Positions 53,501 to 64,000 of a DNA stretch of 64,000 bases are shown here, piece after piece; the first letter of the stretch is position 1, and every line of letters begins with the position of its first letter. Source of the DNA: Paraspadella gotoi (lineage: Eukaryota; Chaetognatha); the NCBI GenBank assembly GCA_051294375.1, contig CM119267.1, positions 1,394,883-1,458,882 of the forward strand, written 5' to 3'. Position numbers and translations under genes: made by a program. The notes beneath the pieces were generated by a model, which saw nothing but the letters and a program-made list of their open reading frames with translations, was not told the DNA's origin and did no database searches.

Positions 53501-53969
53501 GATTCCGATGTTGCCCGCGCGTGGCAACTTTTGTGGGCTCAACTGGCCGGCAAGTCACGTGGCGATTTCTGGTCGCCGCTATCGTGCAAGCTTTATTAGG
53601 AGCGCGGCCGGGAACCGTCCCCGAAGCATATTCGTCGTCAGTTTTTTGCTTATTCTGACTGTTTCGTTTCGAGGTTTGCATGCGGGCCGATTTCTGATCC
53701 GTTTGTGGTGTCCGGATGTCTGTGACGTCATTGTCTCTCTCGCTTTAGTATATTTGTAGCCTGTCGATGACAGCGTTGTCGTAAAGTCATTCATTTCATT
53801 TTTTTCGTCAGTCGATGTGTGACCTCAATTTATAAAAAACCTTCTTCTCGTACTAGATAGAATCTTAACTGTTTTCATATTTCATCGGTCGCTTATGACA
53901 GAATTCAGGTCGTACCAACCACATATCAAAATTATCTCATATCGTAATTAATATTAATGATAGCTGATA

Positions 53970-54235
53970 ACTGTGGACCCCTGACTGATTTGGACAGGCC
54001 TTTTGGGCTAGACTTAAGGCCTCCGATCATTCTCATACAAGACGGCTGATAATAAACTTAGCTGGTCCCTGCAAAGTTTCAATCAAGATAACTCGTCTCA
54101 CAGTTGTCTGCGTGTTTATTCACTCCCAGAGTACCTGGCTTCGGCGACTATCACATGAAGTCCGGATTAAGATATAATGTTTTCAATTATTGATCGGGGG
54201 ACCGATTCTCTATATTGTACTCCGGAGCGCAGACT
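53970..54235 (-). repeat. Dispersed repeat family R2, diverged copy
   Basis: CTGGTCCCTGCAAAGTTTCA, GTTTATTCACTCCCAGAGTA and ATATTGTACTCCGG match 63.5-63.8 kb but with many small insertions. Confidence 0.7.
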
Positions 54236-54239
54236 TTAA

Positions 54240-57200
54240 ATGAAACAGAAAAAGAAAGGGAAAGGAAAACGGTGTGTAGAAGCACTCAATAAAATACTAT
54301 TATATGATGATGGCAGTTGGCACTGAGAGAAATTTTACATCTAGCCTACCAACCAATACTAAAAAAATGGTATCCAATTTCATTTAATAATTTAAGCCTT
54401 CATTCCCTTGCCCACCTGACTAATTGGAGCATGCTTATGTGTTGGGTTCTTTCTAAAGGCTCTCTCTCCTCTTATATCAGTCGATCGAGCATCGACATCA
54501 CCATCACAATACCATCGGATATAATCATATCATATTCATTATATCATAAGAAACTAGAGAAAAAGCTTTCTTTGTTGAAACATACAATGAGGAAAATCAT
54601 GTCGCTAAAGTAATAATGCCCAGGAGTATTCATTTTTTATTTGATTTCTCTTTTTAGTTTTATGGCTCTAGAGAGCTGAAATATTTGATCCGTTGTACTT
54701 GACGTTCAATTACGGGCTCATCTTATCTATTCTTTTATATTTATCTGTGCTGTTAATAATTTTTTTCCTCCAAGGCTATCGAGCTGATGCTTTTCATGTT
54801 TTTAGATATTTTATCCGCTCGCCTGTGAGAGTTTTTTTTCTAATTCTTATGTCGAGCGTGCAGAGAAGCTGAAAAGTCTCGTGGCCGAGGGGACTGGGAT
54901 TGATTGAATGGAACTCAGAGTTTCTGGCAACACGAGCCAACAGAGGGAAAGAGGAACTGGAAAAGAGAAGACTCTGAATATGACTAGGATTTGTATAAGA
55001 ATAATATTAGTAAGCCAAACATTGAGAGAAAAATGGAAGGGTTTATAATAATTGAATGGCATTAAATTAGCAATAGAGAAGTTGAAAAAAGACTGGCTAA
55101 AAACTCGAGCCGAAAAGAAAAATAAAGTAAGATTGCTATTCACATAAATTCATAAGAAACTAAGAAAATGATGTAAAAAATGTTAGAAAAGAAATATTAA
55201 CTCTCTTCGCTGGAAAGGAAACATAATGAGTTGGCGCATATAAAAAAAGAAGAAGGAAAACGTATAAAGAGTTTTTAAAACTCCAATATATTGCACGTTC
55301 GGCCTCATATTATTTCACTATTTTACATCTAGACAAAGTGAGGAATCTATTGTTTGAGTATTTATATATAATCGTATAATCAAAGACTCTCTTGATACTA
55401 GTATTCAACTCTTGGTGCTGTGTCTCTCACATGTATCTATAAAGTTTTAGAGCTAACAAGTGAGCAGTACGTGCACATAACCAAGAATGGACACACTTGT
55501 ATTCTTTAATATAAAGTAATTATAGCTCTAATTTTATATGGATTCGCTTTGTGACACTGAAAATTTCTATATTGCTCAATAATTTTGATAAAATCATATA
55601 ACCTCCATTTAGGTCACTGCAGTTTTTCGTGATCAACACGTCGCCTTCCTCCTATCCCTCTTTCCTTCTCCCGATGCTCTGGCCCCTGGATTCTCATATC
55701 TACTCTGCATACTACTCTCTACTTACTACAATACATCTGCATCAGCTCATCGTTCTCTCTCTTTTCTCTCCTCTCTTTATTTCTCTAAATCTTACATCTC
55801 CTCATCGATCGTCTTATACATACATAGGCGTCTACTACTCGTCTTCTACTCGATCTCTCTCGTGTCTTACCCAACACACGCGGTGCTCTCTCTGCATCCT
55901 ATTTACATATACTGACACTTCTCTCTTTATTCTTCAATTCCTTATTACTCTATATGGAGAACTATCTGCCATCACCTACGTGTGAGTTAAGATCTCATTA
56001 TCATTACTCTTTCAGGCGGTCTTGGCGCGAAGCCGACTTTTTGATTCTTATCCGTTCTAAACTCCGTCACGGCACGACCCACATTATACGTGCACCCTTC
56101 CCTTAGATACGCTTTAAATTCTCTTGCGGCTCATCTCCTTAATTTATTTTTCCTGCGTGGAGTGTCTTCTCCACTGTTCTAGGGATTGCTCACTCAGCTT
56201 CAACTCTCGTATACTCGATCTATTTTTCTCTGTCTTATCCCTTCTTTTCCTTTTCTTCTCTCTATATACTCTTCTTTCACTATAAACTTGCTATCCACTC
56301 GTTTCGTTATCACTGTAGCCTCTGTTATATTTGATTCGGTGAGACTGTCTAGACAATTTTCTCACTTGCCTGGGCTTCCTCCTTTTTTTCCAACCTTCGT
56401 TAGACCTCGGAAGACTCACCTGTTTCTTAGCGTGCTTCACCTATTTAGTCTGTTGGTGCGGATCTCCCACGCGATTAAAGACTCTCAACCGCTAAATGCT
56501 GAATCTCTTTTATTGAGCACTTGTGAGTTGATCTCCAGTTTCTGGCTCCTAAAGTCTTTATGACATATTTATCGTTCAAATGCCACTTGTATAGCATTTG
56601 CAGTACAGGCAGCCGCATTACCTTGTTTTGATGGATATACTATTTATTAGTCTATCATCTCTCTGCGAGGTCCACTCTCGACATACCTATACATATGAGG
56701 AGCGTCTTATTATAAATCGTGAGTCATTCTGTACTCAACTCGACTCGAGAGTTAAGAAGACCGCCTTTCCAGGAATAGAATTGGAACACTTTCGCTGATT
56801 TGGTCAGGTACAATTGGTCACCGGCCAGATTGACCAGATTTGTGCTCTCTCATTCCTCGCGTCGAGTGAGACTTTGAGCGCCTTTATCCCTCATGATGCG
56901 CCGATGGTCACGGACGTAGTTATCTACGAAGGTCTCTGCATAACTGATTATTTATATGACTGGTACTCATCTCTGCGAGCATCTCCACCTCTGCCTAGGC
57001 GAAGCTTTTGGACTCATATGTCTGCTATTATGTGGCTGTAGGTATCTCAGTAGAAATAATCTCCTACTATGAGTGCGTCTATGTAATCCCTGTGCTGCTA
57101 CCTCAACACTGGTTATATATAGTGTAGCTCTTCAATGAGAAGGCAGTGCGCCATCATGTGATGCAGTAATCCTCTTATATGTGCGCCCTGATAGAGTACT

Positions 57201-58734
57201 CGATCACTGACACTTCGCCACTATCTAATGCGTCCTTTAATGTATGTTTACTGAGTGCGGTTGTAAGGAATTTGACGTTATTGCTGTAATCCGGCGTTTC
57301 TGATAAGTCTCTCGTTGTAGTATCTATGTATATCTTCGCATTGCCCGTGCTTTCTGCTTTCTTTGTCCTGCATAGTTCTTGATTCCTCGTACATCGCTCT
57401 CCGTCATGCGTCTTATGCTCCGCGTATCTCCTCTCATTATCCTCTAGCCTCTAACTTATTATGTTGTAATAGATCTATCTCTCGCCTGACTATTCAGTCC
57501 CCTCATCCTTTTTCTACAGTCATTGTCATATTCAGTAGAGTACTCCGCTTATGAGATATATCACTCTCTCTTCACTCCTCACCGCACTCTACCAGCATTT
57601 GGAGCGTATTCGCTGTATTATGTATTGTAACCGTCTAGGTCGGGAGTCATACTTTTGGATGGGCATGCTATACAACTGTGATGACATGAGGTATCCGTAG
57701 GCGTACGTACTTTCACCTGTCAGCGCTCAGAGAGTGGTGTGATGAGATGTTTTGCTCCGTACCATCTCTCTCCATCTCCTCTTCAGCCTTAATACACATC
57801 GTTCCTTCAATAGCTTCACGCTCTCTTCCCTTAGGTCCTTTCATACAATCTGGCTCCACGTATGATCCGCGCGCATAACGGGCCGCCCGCTCGTTTTACG
57901 TCAACGAAGCGAGCTTCACTACCGACCACGAGCCTTCTTGCTAACGTACATCCCTCAGATTTTTCTCGACACTCAGCGACACTCTCGTACAGAGATTCCC
58001 CAGCGGCTCCGTGGAGATATAAGTACCTCATTGGTCGCACTTACTTAGAAAGTAAGATAATGCGCTCATCTGGTACGTATAAAGCGATGATGTGCTATAC
58101 TAATTATTTACGTTATGATATATATGAGTCGCATTCGTGATATAAAAGCAAATAGATTACTAAGTGTCAAAGTTCATGACTGCTTACGTCTCTCTAAGAA
58201 TTTAAGACGCATTGCTACTCTGCATCGTACGGACGATCTCTCTCGGTGCGTCTCTCTCTGCGTGCGCGTCGTGTCGAGTACGAATAACGTACGCATCTGG
58301 ATGAATGTTATGATTTGAACAATAGTTCTGTCTATCTGACGCCTATAGCTATGGTACGCACTGATCGATAAACTTATGTCAGACAGCACGTTAATGCCCT
58401 ATTTATATCAAGAAACCTCAAAATATATATATACCTTACCGAGAACGACACTACGTGCAATATACTGTGACGTGGGTATCACTTACTAATATATAAACCG
58501 TTCTCAGAGCTATATGCATTTCAGCGACAGATAGTATCCTCTATAAGATGATCAACACCTACTCTGTGCAATCGTCGATACAAGTTGATATAGAGCACGT
58601 TCGAGCGACCTCGGAAAACTGTATCTTAGTCACAAACTGATACTCAGACTGCTCAGAACGAGAGCGAGAGAAACTTTCGCAACTTACCGTCCATCTTCTC
58701 TCGATATCTCAATTTATTCTATCTCCTTCTTCTT
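54240..58734. other. Unannotatable stretch of different texture
   Basis: Unlike the rest of the window it has few microsatellites, frequent stops in all frames and no exon-like segment. Recognisable repeats inside it (R2 at about 54.0 kb, an LTR piece near 56.77 kb) are unusually indel-rich. I interpret it as low-quality sequence, or old decayed DNA. Confidence 0.4.
56755..56860 (+). repeat. Diverged fragment of the LTR found at 59.56 kb
   Basis: CCAGGAATAGAATTGGAACA and GGTCACCGGCCAGATTGACC parallel 59563-59640 with many small changes. Confidence 0.5.
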
Positions 58735-58759
58735 NNNNNNNNNNNNNNNNNNNNNNNNN
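58735..58759. other. Assembly gap (25 N)
   Basis: Run of N followed by an (AAAG)n microsatellite. Confidence 0.95.
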
Positions 58760-58763
58760 AAAG

Positions 58764-58798
<35 letters not shown>

Positions 58799-59015
58799 TG
58801 GTCAAAGCTGATACTAAAAGTCAAGGCTAGAAGTTTTAAACAGTTTGAATTCCTCAAGTTTGTCTCTTTCTTCAATTCATTTGTGTCTTACAAAGCAGTT
58901 TCTACTCTAAAGTTTAAGTGGAGACAAAATTATTAAAGTAAGAGAATTGTTAATTTATACTGAAATTCTAATTTTCCATAATTTGTAAAATACCTCCATT
59001 TAGCCTATGCTCGCC

Positions 59016-59053
<38 letters not shown>

Positions 59054-59103
59054 CTCTTCTCTCTTCTCCGTCTCTCTCTCTGCTTCCGTCATCTTCTCTC
59101 TCT

Positions 59104-59139
<36 letters not shown>

Positions 59140-59399
59140 CCATAAATTTTTCATCTTACAAAACTCCTCACCGCATTAAGTATTCGCGGGGATTTGATTT
59201 GTCCTCAGCCAAAGACTTTTCTGACTTAAATCTCTTATCTCTATTTTTTCCCTCTTTTCTCACTTTTATATCTCAACTTCTCTTCTTTTCTTTTCTTTTC
59301 TTTGCTCTTCTTTTTCACTCTTCTTTATCAAGGTTATATTGATCTGACAATTTCTCATTGCCTCTTCCCTTTTTTCCAACCTCGTAAAGGAAACTACTG

Positions 59400-59849
59400 T
59401 CCTCACAAACTGGGATAAAGATCACGAGTTCTTGATTTTATCACTAAAGTTATGGCATGTACTAATGCCATAATTGATACAGCAGAACTTTTAATAACTA
59501 TATCATTGCTGAGGAATCAAACTAAAGAAATGAAATCGGATCAACGACTCGAGTAAAACCCGCAGGAAATAGAATGGAACACTCTCATTGGTCAGGAGAC
59601 AAATGGCACCGGCCAATGACCAGATGGGCTTCCATCCGCCGAGGATTTTTACCCTTACCTCAGATCCGATGGAACTGTATTAAAGGGCACTTAGTTTTGT
59701 ATTGATTCACTCTGCCTGGAATTTGACAATGTCTTGTTACTGTCTATATTCTGAGAAATAAATCCCACTTTGGTTTCTATTGTAATCCCTGTCTACTTAC
59801 TTATTTGTGGTGGCAGCAGTGGGATTCGAACCCACGCCTCCGAAGAGAC
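59400..59849 (+). mobile_element. LTR-retrotransposon 5' end: LTR and tRNA-Leu primer-binding site
   Basis: 59808-59849 (starting TGGTGGCAGCAGTGGGATTC) is the reverse complement of the 3' part of a tRNA-Leu including CCA. A sequence starting exactly at TGG marks a primer-binding site. Upstream are CCAAT-type motifs (59587-59625), a TATA-like TATTAAAGG (about 59679) and AATAAA (about 59756), the order expected of an LTR. The left LTR border is not resolved. Downstream 59850-60250 has no convincing gag frame and runs into GAC repeats, so the element is truncated. Confidence 0.65.
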
Positions 59850-60294
59850 TGATATTGTTCGCCAACATTTTCTATTGTTTTTATAGAAAATTAGCTTTTG
59901 TTTTTATTCTGAAATTTTAGTTCTTGTTTTCCTTAGCCCTTTTTCTGTTTCTTTGTTTCGCTTTCCTCTCCTCCCTTGTTTTCTCGCCCCGCTTTTGTTT
60001 TCCCACTCAGTTTCCCGCTATCCTTTTCTCTCATTGTCTTTTTGTTTCACCTTTCCTCCTTCGCCACCACTAGCGCCATTTAGCCGCGGCGGAATTCGGG
60101 GCAGACTAGACAAGACCCGCTCCGGTGTTCCGCCGGGGTCAGCCGAAGAGGGCAACGGCAGCCCCGCAGCCCCGAAGCGGCACCGCAGCCCCGACGACGG
60201 GACGCAGTCTTCGAGAAAGTCGTGCCCTCATTATCTTTGTTGTTGTTAAGTTTTAGTTAATTAGATTAAAAGATTTTAGACGAGGAAGAATAAA

Positions 60295-60480
60295 GAGACG
60301 ACGACGACGACGACGAAAACGACGACGATGATGATGACAAGGATGACGATGATGATGATGATGATAATTGTGAAGACGTTAATGATTATAAGAACAAAAA
60401 CGGCTGAAAGGAAATGAGTAAAAAAAAAATTTAATAGAAAAAAATATTTAATGAACAAACGACGAAGAAGACGACGACGA

Positions 60481-60520
<40 letters not shown>

Positions 60521-60600
60521 CGCGGGTCAGTTTTGAAGGTCAAAGGACAAACGTTAACGAAATAATGAGGAAGTCAACGACGACGACGACGACGACGACA
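60295..60600. repeat. (GAC)n / (GAT)n trinucleotide clusters
   Basis: 60298-60365, 60463-60520 and 60577-60600 are GAC/GAT arrays; on the minus strand they read as poly-Val. No exon border seen. Confidence 0.85.
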
Positions 60601-60726
60601 ATAACGATAATCACGATCTTAAATGTGAGAATAAAAGGGAAAATCACAAACTCAAGTTCACAGGTTTTCTTCTTCCTCTTTCCTCGTGTCTCACAGAGAT
60701 TTAAAGAAGAAAGAAATTCGGCACAG

Positions 60727-60986
60727 TGACTCAATTTGGACTCAATTTCGTCTTAATCGTTGAAGATGCGGATTTCAACCTCAAAGGAGTTGTAAAGATA
60801 GTATGTATGTATCAAAACTATGATTTCTATATATATTGTATTATTCATTATTGTATTTTTCTCTATTATTATAAAAATCTATTAGGAGGATCACGACGAG
60901 AACGTCGACAACGACAACGACAACTACAACAACAACGCCGTTCCGACTTTCCTCTCAGTCCAACCGTCATTATTATTATTAGAACG

Positions 60987-61023
<37 letters not shown>

Positions 61024-61068
61024 TCAACGCTTAATCGAATAAATGGTTCGAACTCTTTCGATAAATGA
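60727..61068 (+). CDS. Candidate last two exons of an unknown Asp/Asn- and Thr-rich protein
   Basis: Exon 60727-60800 reads TQFGLNFVLIVEDADFNLKG and ends at gtatgt. Exon 60886-61068 follows ctattag in the matching phase and reads EDHDENVDNDNDNYNNN, AVPTFLSVQPSLLLLERA, a Thr run from (ACG)n and STLNRINGSNSFDK then TGA. An alternative frame of the second exon reads a 10-12 Asp run and stops at 61034. The first acceptor has a poor polypyrimidine tract. No family recognised. Confidence 0.35.
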
Positions 61069-61078
61069 CATAGAAAGA

Positions 61079-61117
<39 letters not shown>

Positions 61118-61284
61118 AATTAACAATTGAGCCTCTCTCTATCTCTATCTCAGTCACTGACGATTGTTTTTTTTTTTTTGGAAGAAGAAGAAAAAAAAAG
61201 CGACTGTTGCGCAGTAAAGTGAACACAGTTGCTCTGTGATTATTTCACTCTCTTCGTCGTTCGTCGTCATTCTTCTCTTCTTCT

Positions 61285-61289
61285 TCGTA

Positions 61290-61337
<48 letters not shown>
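61285..61337. repeat. (GTC)n microsatellite
   Basis: About 16 GTC triplets; poly-Thr in the minus-strand frame ending near 61154, whose coding status is unknown. Confidence 0.9.
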
Positions 61338-61849
61338 TTAACGTCGCGAGAAACTTCTTCCAAGAAATAAACTCCGGGTTTGAATTAAACTGACAAATCA
61401 TTTTTCTCTTGATGACTAAAGAAAAAAAAAAGAAAAAAGAAAAAAAAAATCCGATGACGTTTTCAACTTAGTCTTTTATTTTTATTTCTTTCTTTATCTT
61501 TATATCCCATTTCTATCCCATTTCTATCCCATTTCTATCTCGCAATTAATATACTGTTTTATTTTTCTAAATCTTTCTATCCAAACTGGCTTTTTTTTGA
61601 ATTCGTAGAAATATAAATTTCTATATTTTAGTATTTCACGCATATAAAATGGATACAACTGTTACAATTACAATTACAATTACAGTTACAATTACAATTG
61701 TTTCTGCTTTTGTTTCGTCGTCTTGTTTTTTTTCTCTAATCGAAGAAAAAACAAAACCCTCCCGCTTTTCCTCTCCCTAAAAAAAAGAACAAAGTCGTTG
61801 GTGGAATTTATAGTCGCAGTAAAACAACTAACGCCGACTCTTTTTCTTC

Positions 61850-62870
61850 TTTCCTTTTTTCTTTCCTTTTTTTTCCTTTTTCTTCTTTCATTTTTTCCTT
61901 CCTTTTTTTTCCCTTTTTCTTCTTTTCTTTTTTCTTTACTTTTTTCCCCTTTTTCTTCTTTCATTTTTTCCTTACTTTTTCTTCTTTCCTTTTTTCCTTC
62001 CTTTTCTCTTTCCTTTTTCTTCTTTCCTTTTTCTTCCTTTTTCTTCTTTCATTTTTTTCTTCCTTTTTTCTTTCCTATTTCTTCTTGCCTCTTTTTTCTT
62101 CCTTTTCCTTCCTTTTTCTTCTTTCATTTTTTCCTTCCTTTTTTTCTTAACTTTTTCCTTTTTTTTTCCTTTTTCCTTTTTTCCTTTCTTTTTCTTCTTT
62201 CCTTTTTTCCTTCCTTTTTCTTCTTTTCTTTTTTCCTTTTTTCTTTCCTTTTTCTTCTTTCTTATTTTCTATCCTTTTTCCTTCCTTTTTTTCTTTTCCT
62301 TTCTTTCTTTTTTTCTTTTTCCTTCCTTTTTCTTCTTACTCTTTTTTTCCCTTCCTTTTTCTTCTTTCATTTTTCCTTTTTCCTTTTTTTCTTTTTTCCT
62401 TCTTTATCCTTCTTTTCTTTTTTTCTTTTTTCTTTCCTTTTTCTTCTTTCCTTTTTCCTTTCCTTCCTTTTTTTCTTTCCATTTTACATTTCTTTCTTCC
62501 CTTTTTCTTCTTTCCTTTTTTTCCCTTCTTTCCTTTCTTTTTATTCTCTTCTTTCTCCTTCTTCCTTCCTTTAATCTCTTCTTTCTCAGTCTTTCCTTCT
62601 TTTTCCTTTTCTTTCTTTTACTTCTTTCATTTCTTTCTTTTTTTTTCTTTCCTCTTTTCTTTCTTTCTTTTTCTTCCTCCATTTTTACTTTTTGATTTTT
62701 ATTTGTTTTTCGTAATCTCACTTTTCACTCCATTTCTTTCCTTCTTTTATTTTTCTTCCCTTCATTTACTTCTTTCCTTTTTTTCCTTTCCTTCCTTTTC
62801 CTCTTTTCCTCCTTTTCCTCCTCTTCCACTCCATTTTCTTCACTTTTCTTTTCTCTAACGACTTACCTCC
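61850..62870. repeat. CTTTTTCC-type pyrimidine minisatellite, ~1 kb
   Basis: Units like CCTTTTTCTTCTTTC repeated with variation. A 283-codon poly-Phe/Ser frame is compositional. Confidence 0.9.
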
Positions 62871-63158
62871 AAAAGGGTAAGTCCTTTTTCTCCCCATCGT
62901 ATTCCTTCTTTACTCCGACGTTTCCTTACCTCTTTTCTATAGGACCTACCTCTGCCCTCACGCCCCTTCCATCTGCCCTCGATGAGCTCCCCTTTGCCCC
63001 CTTTGTCCCTTTGTCCCTTTGTCCCGTTATCCCTAACCTCCTCTCTTATCCACTCTGTATACTTTTTTTCTTACTTTCTTTTACTACATTGTTTGTTAAA
63101 TCTCTATAAACCTTTCATTGTGACACTTAATGGTTTGATAATTGGCGGGTTTTCCACT

Positions 63159-63238
<80 letters not shown>

Positions 63239-63470
63239 CTTTTATGTGGTGACCTTTCCATGGAGTTCCACTCCTTTTCTCTTCTCCAGACGTGATATTC
63301 GAAAACGATTATGTCCTAAAACTGGATTCTTTGCCAAAAAGAAAATCGTGTTAGTTTTGGATAAAAAAAAGATCACTACATAGAATTCAAGATAGAAAGA
63401 AAAATAATAATCAAGTTGCTTAAGTATGGTGATTGTTATAGACTGAATTTCTGTATTCATTACTTCCTTA
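62871..63470. other. Low-complexity and unique sequence without supported genes
   Basis: CT tracts at 63157-63240; short open frames only. Confidence 0.4.
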
Positions 63471-63477
63471 TTATGTT

Positions 63478-63810
63478 CCTATGAAAATAATACAACTAAT
63501 ATAAAAATTATCTTGCCCCTGACTTTTGACAGACTTTGGTGGTTTAAAGCCTCCATCACTCTTATAAGATAATGACAGAGACGGTCCCTGCAAGCTTTCA
63601 ATCAAGACTCTCTCCAAGTCTCGTTTATTCACTCCCAGAGTACCTGGCTTCCCTATCAATGAAGTGGTATAATATTTCAAAGAATGTTTCAATTGTATGA
63701 AAAGACCACTCCCTTAATTATTAGATCGGGGAATACTATATTGTACTCCGCCCAACATCAAAATACAAGGAGCTGAACTTTATGAAATTGGTACAACCAA
63801 TATAAAAATA
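63478..63810 (-). repeat. Dispersed repeat family R2, extended copy
   Basis: Best copy of the family: ATCTTGCCCCTGACTTTTGA, GGTGGTTTAAAGCCTCCATC, GCAAGCTTTCAATCAAGACT, CACTCCCAGAGTACCTGGCT, ATTGTACTCCGCCC. A second partial copy begins with GAAATTGGTACAACCAATAT at 63784 and runs to the window edge (ACTCCCTAAGTACTTGGCTT). Confidence 0.8.
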
Positions 63811-64000
63811 CATACGTATTAATCGCTCCAATGATAAACAAAATGTTTTTAGTATTTACCTTCTTTGGCAAACACGAATTAAAAATTGTATCAGACCTCT
63901 TACGAAGATAACATAGCAAGACTCTGCAAATGTTAAATCTATTCTCTCTTGCCGTCTTGCAGTTAATTATTAACTCCCTAAGTACTTGGCTTGCCATTCA
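63784..64000 (-). repeat. Dispersed repeat family R2, diverged copy at the window edge
   Basis: Starts GAAATTGGTACAACCAATAT and ends AACTCCCTAAGTACTTGGCT; the middle is diverged or replaced. Cut by the window end. Confidence 0.55.

Noticed and set aside
57831-58318. Overlapping short open frames on both strands
   Set aside because: No splice borders or family similarity, and the surrounding sequence looks error-rich.
59808-59849. tRNA-Leu gene on the minus strand
   Set aside because: Only the 3' portion is present, starting exactly with the complement of CCA; fits a primer-binding site better.
61723-62574. 283-codon Phe/Ser-rich open frame
   Set aside because: CTTTTTCC minisatellite; no sequence complexity.

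Overview
This is a eukaryotic, almost certainly metazoan window: AT-rich, with many-exon genes, GT-AG introns and heavy simple-sequence and transposon content. Extracellular Kunitz, kringle and S1 protease modules joined in one gene argue for an animal. A transposon family with (GTCY)n microsatellites and ~160-bp internal tandem repeats resembles the pearl/DINE-1 (Helentron-associated) elements known from bivalves and arthropods. I therefore lean towards a lophotrochozoan, possibly a mollusc, but the sequence does not prove it. The assembly has seven N gaps and many homopolymer-type indels, as expected of incompletely polished long reads, so some frames are broken for technical reasons.

Layout. 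1-8.3 kb (+): 3' part of a secreted protease gene with one Kunitz domain, two kringles and an S1 serine-protease domain, at least 14 exons, most with matching splice phases. 9.2-12.9 kb (-): a complete five-exon gene for a 214-residue single-domain orotate phosphoribosyltransferase. 13-15.7 kb: microsatellites and at most one weak exon. 15.7-27.3 kb: a ~4.2-kb unit present twice in tandem; the first copy is split by a 3-kb pearl-like transposon that itself holds a GC-rich insertion. 27.3-32 kb: gap, microsatellites and an LTR-like fragment. 32.5-34.0 kb (-): a REEP/TB2-DP1-HVA22-like membrane-hairpin gene. 34.5-45.3 kb (-): a six-exon gene for a charged protein of about 800 residues that I do not recognise; one intron is a 2.1-kb array of 28-bp repeats and another holds a hAT-like element, a nested pearl-like element, a SINE and a 620-bp foldback. 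45.4-46.1 kb (-): two candidate exons. 46.2-48.6 kb (-): an EamA/DMT-type (SLC35G-like) transporter with a MITE in an intron. 49.2-50.6 kb: more pearl-like copies and a SINE. 50.6-64 kb: mostly repeats, including a stretch of different texture (about 53.5-58.7 kb), an LTR with a tRNA-Leu primer-binding site (59.8 kb), a candidate gene end with (GAC)n repeats (60.7-61.1 kb) and copies of a dispersed repeat at the right edge.

The genes do not form one pathway. The recurring theme is the link between tandem repeats and splice sites: several introns begin with a tandem array within a few bases of the donor, and several acceptors use (CT)n microsatellites as the polypyrimidine tract.
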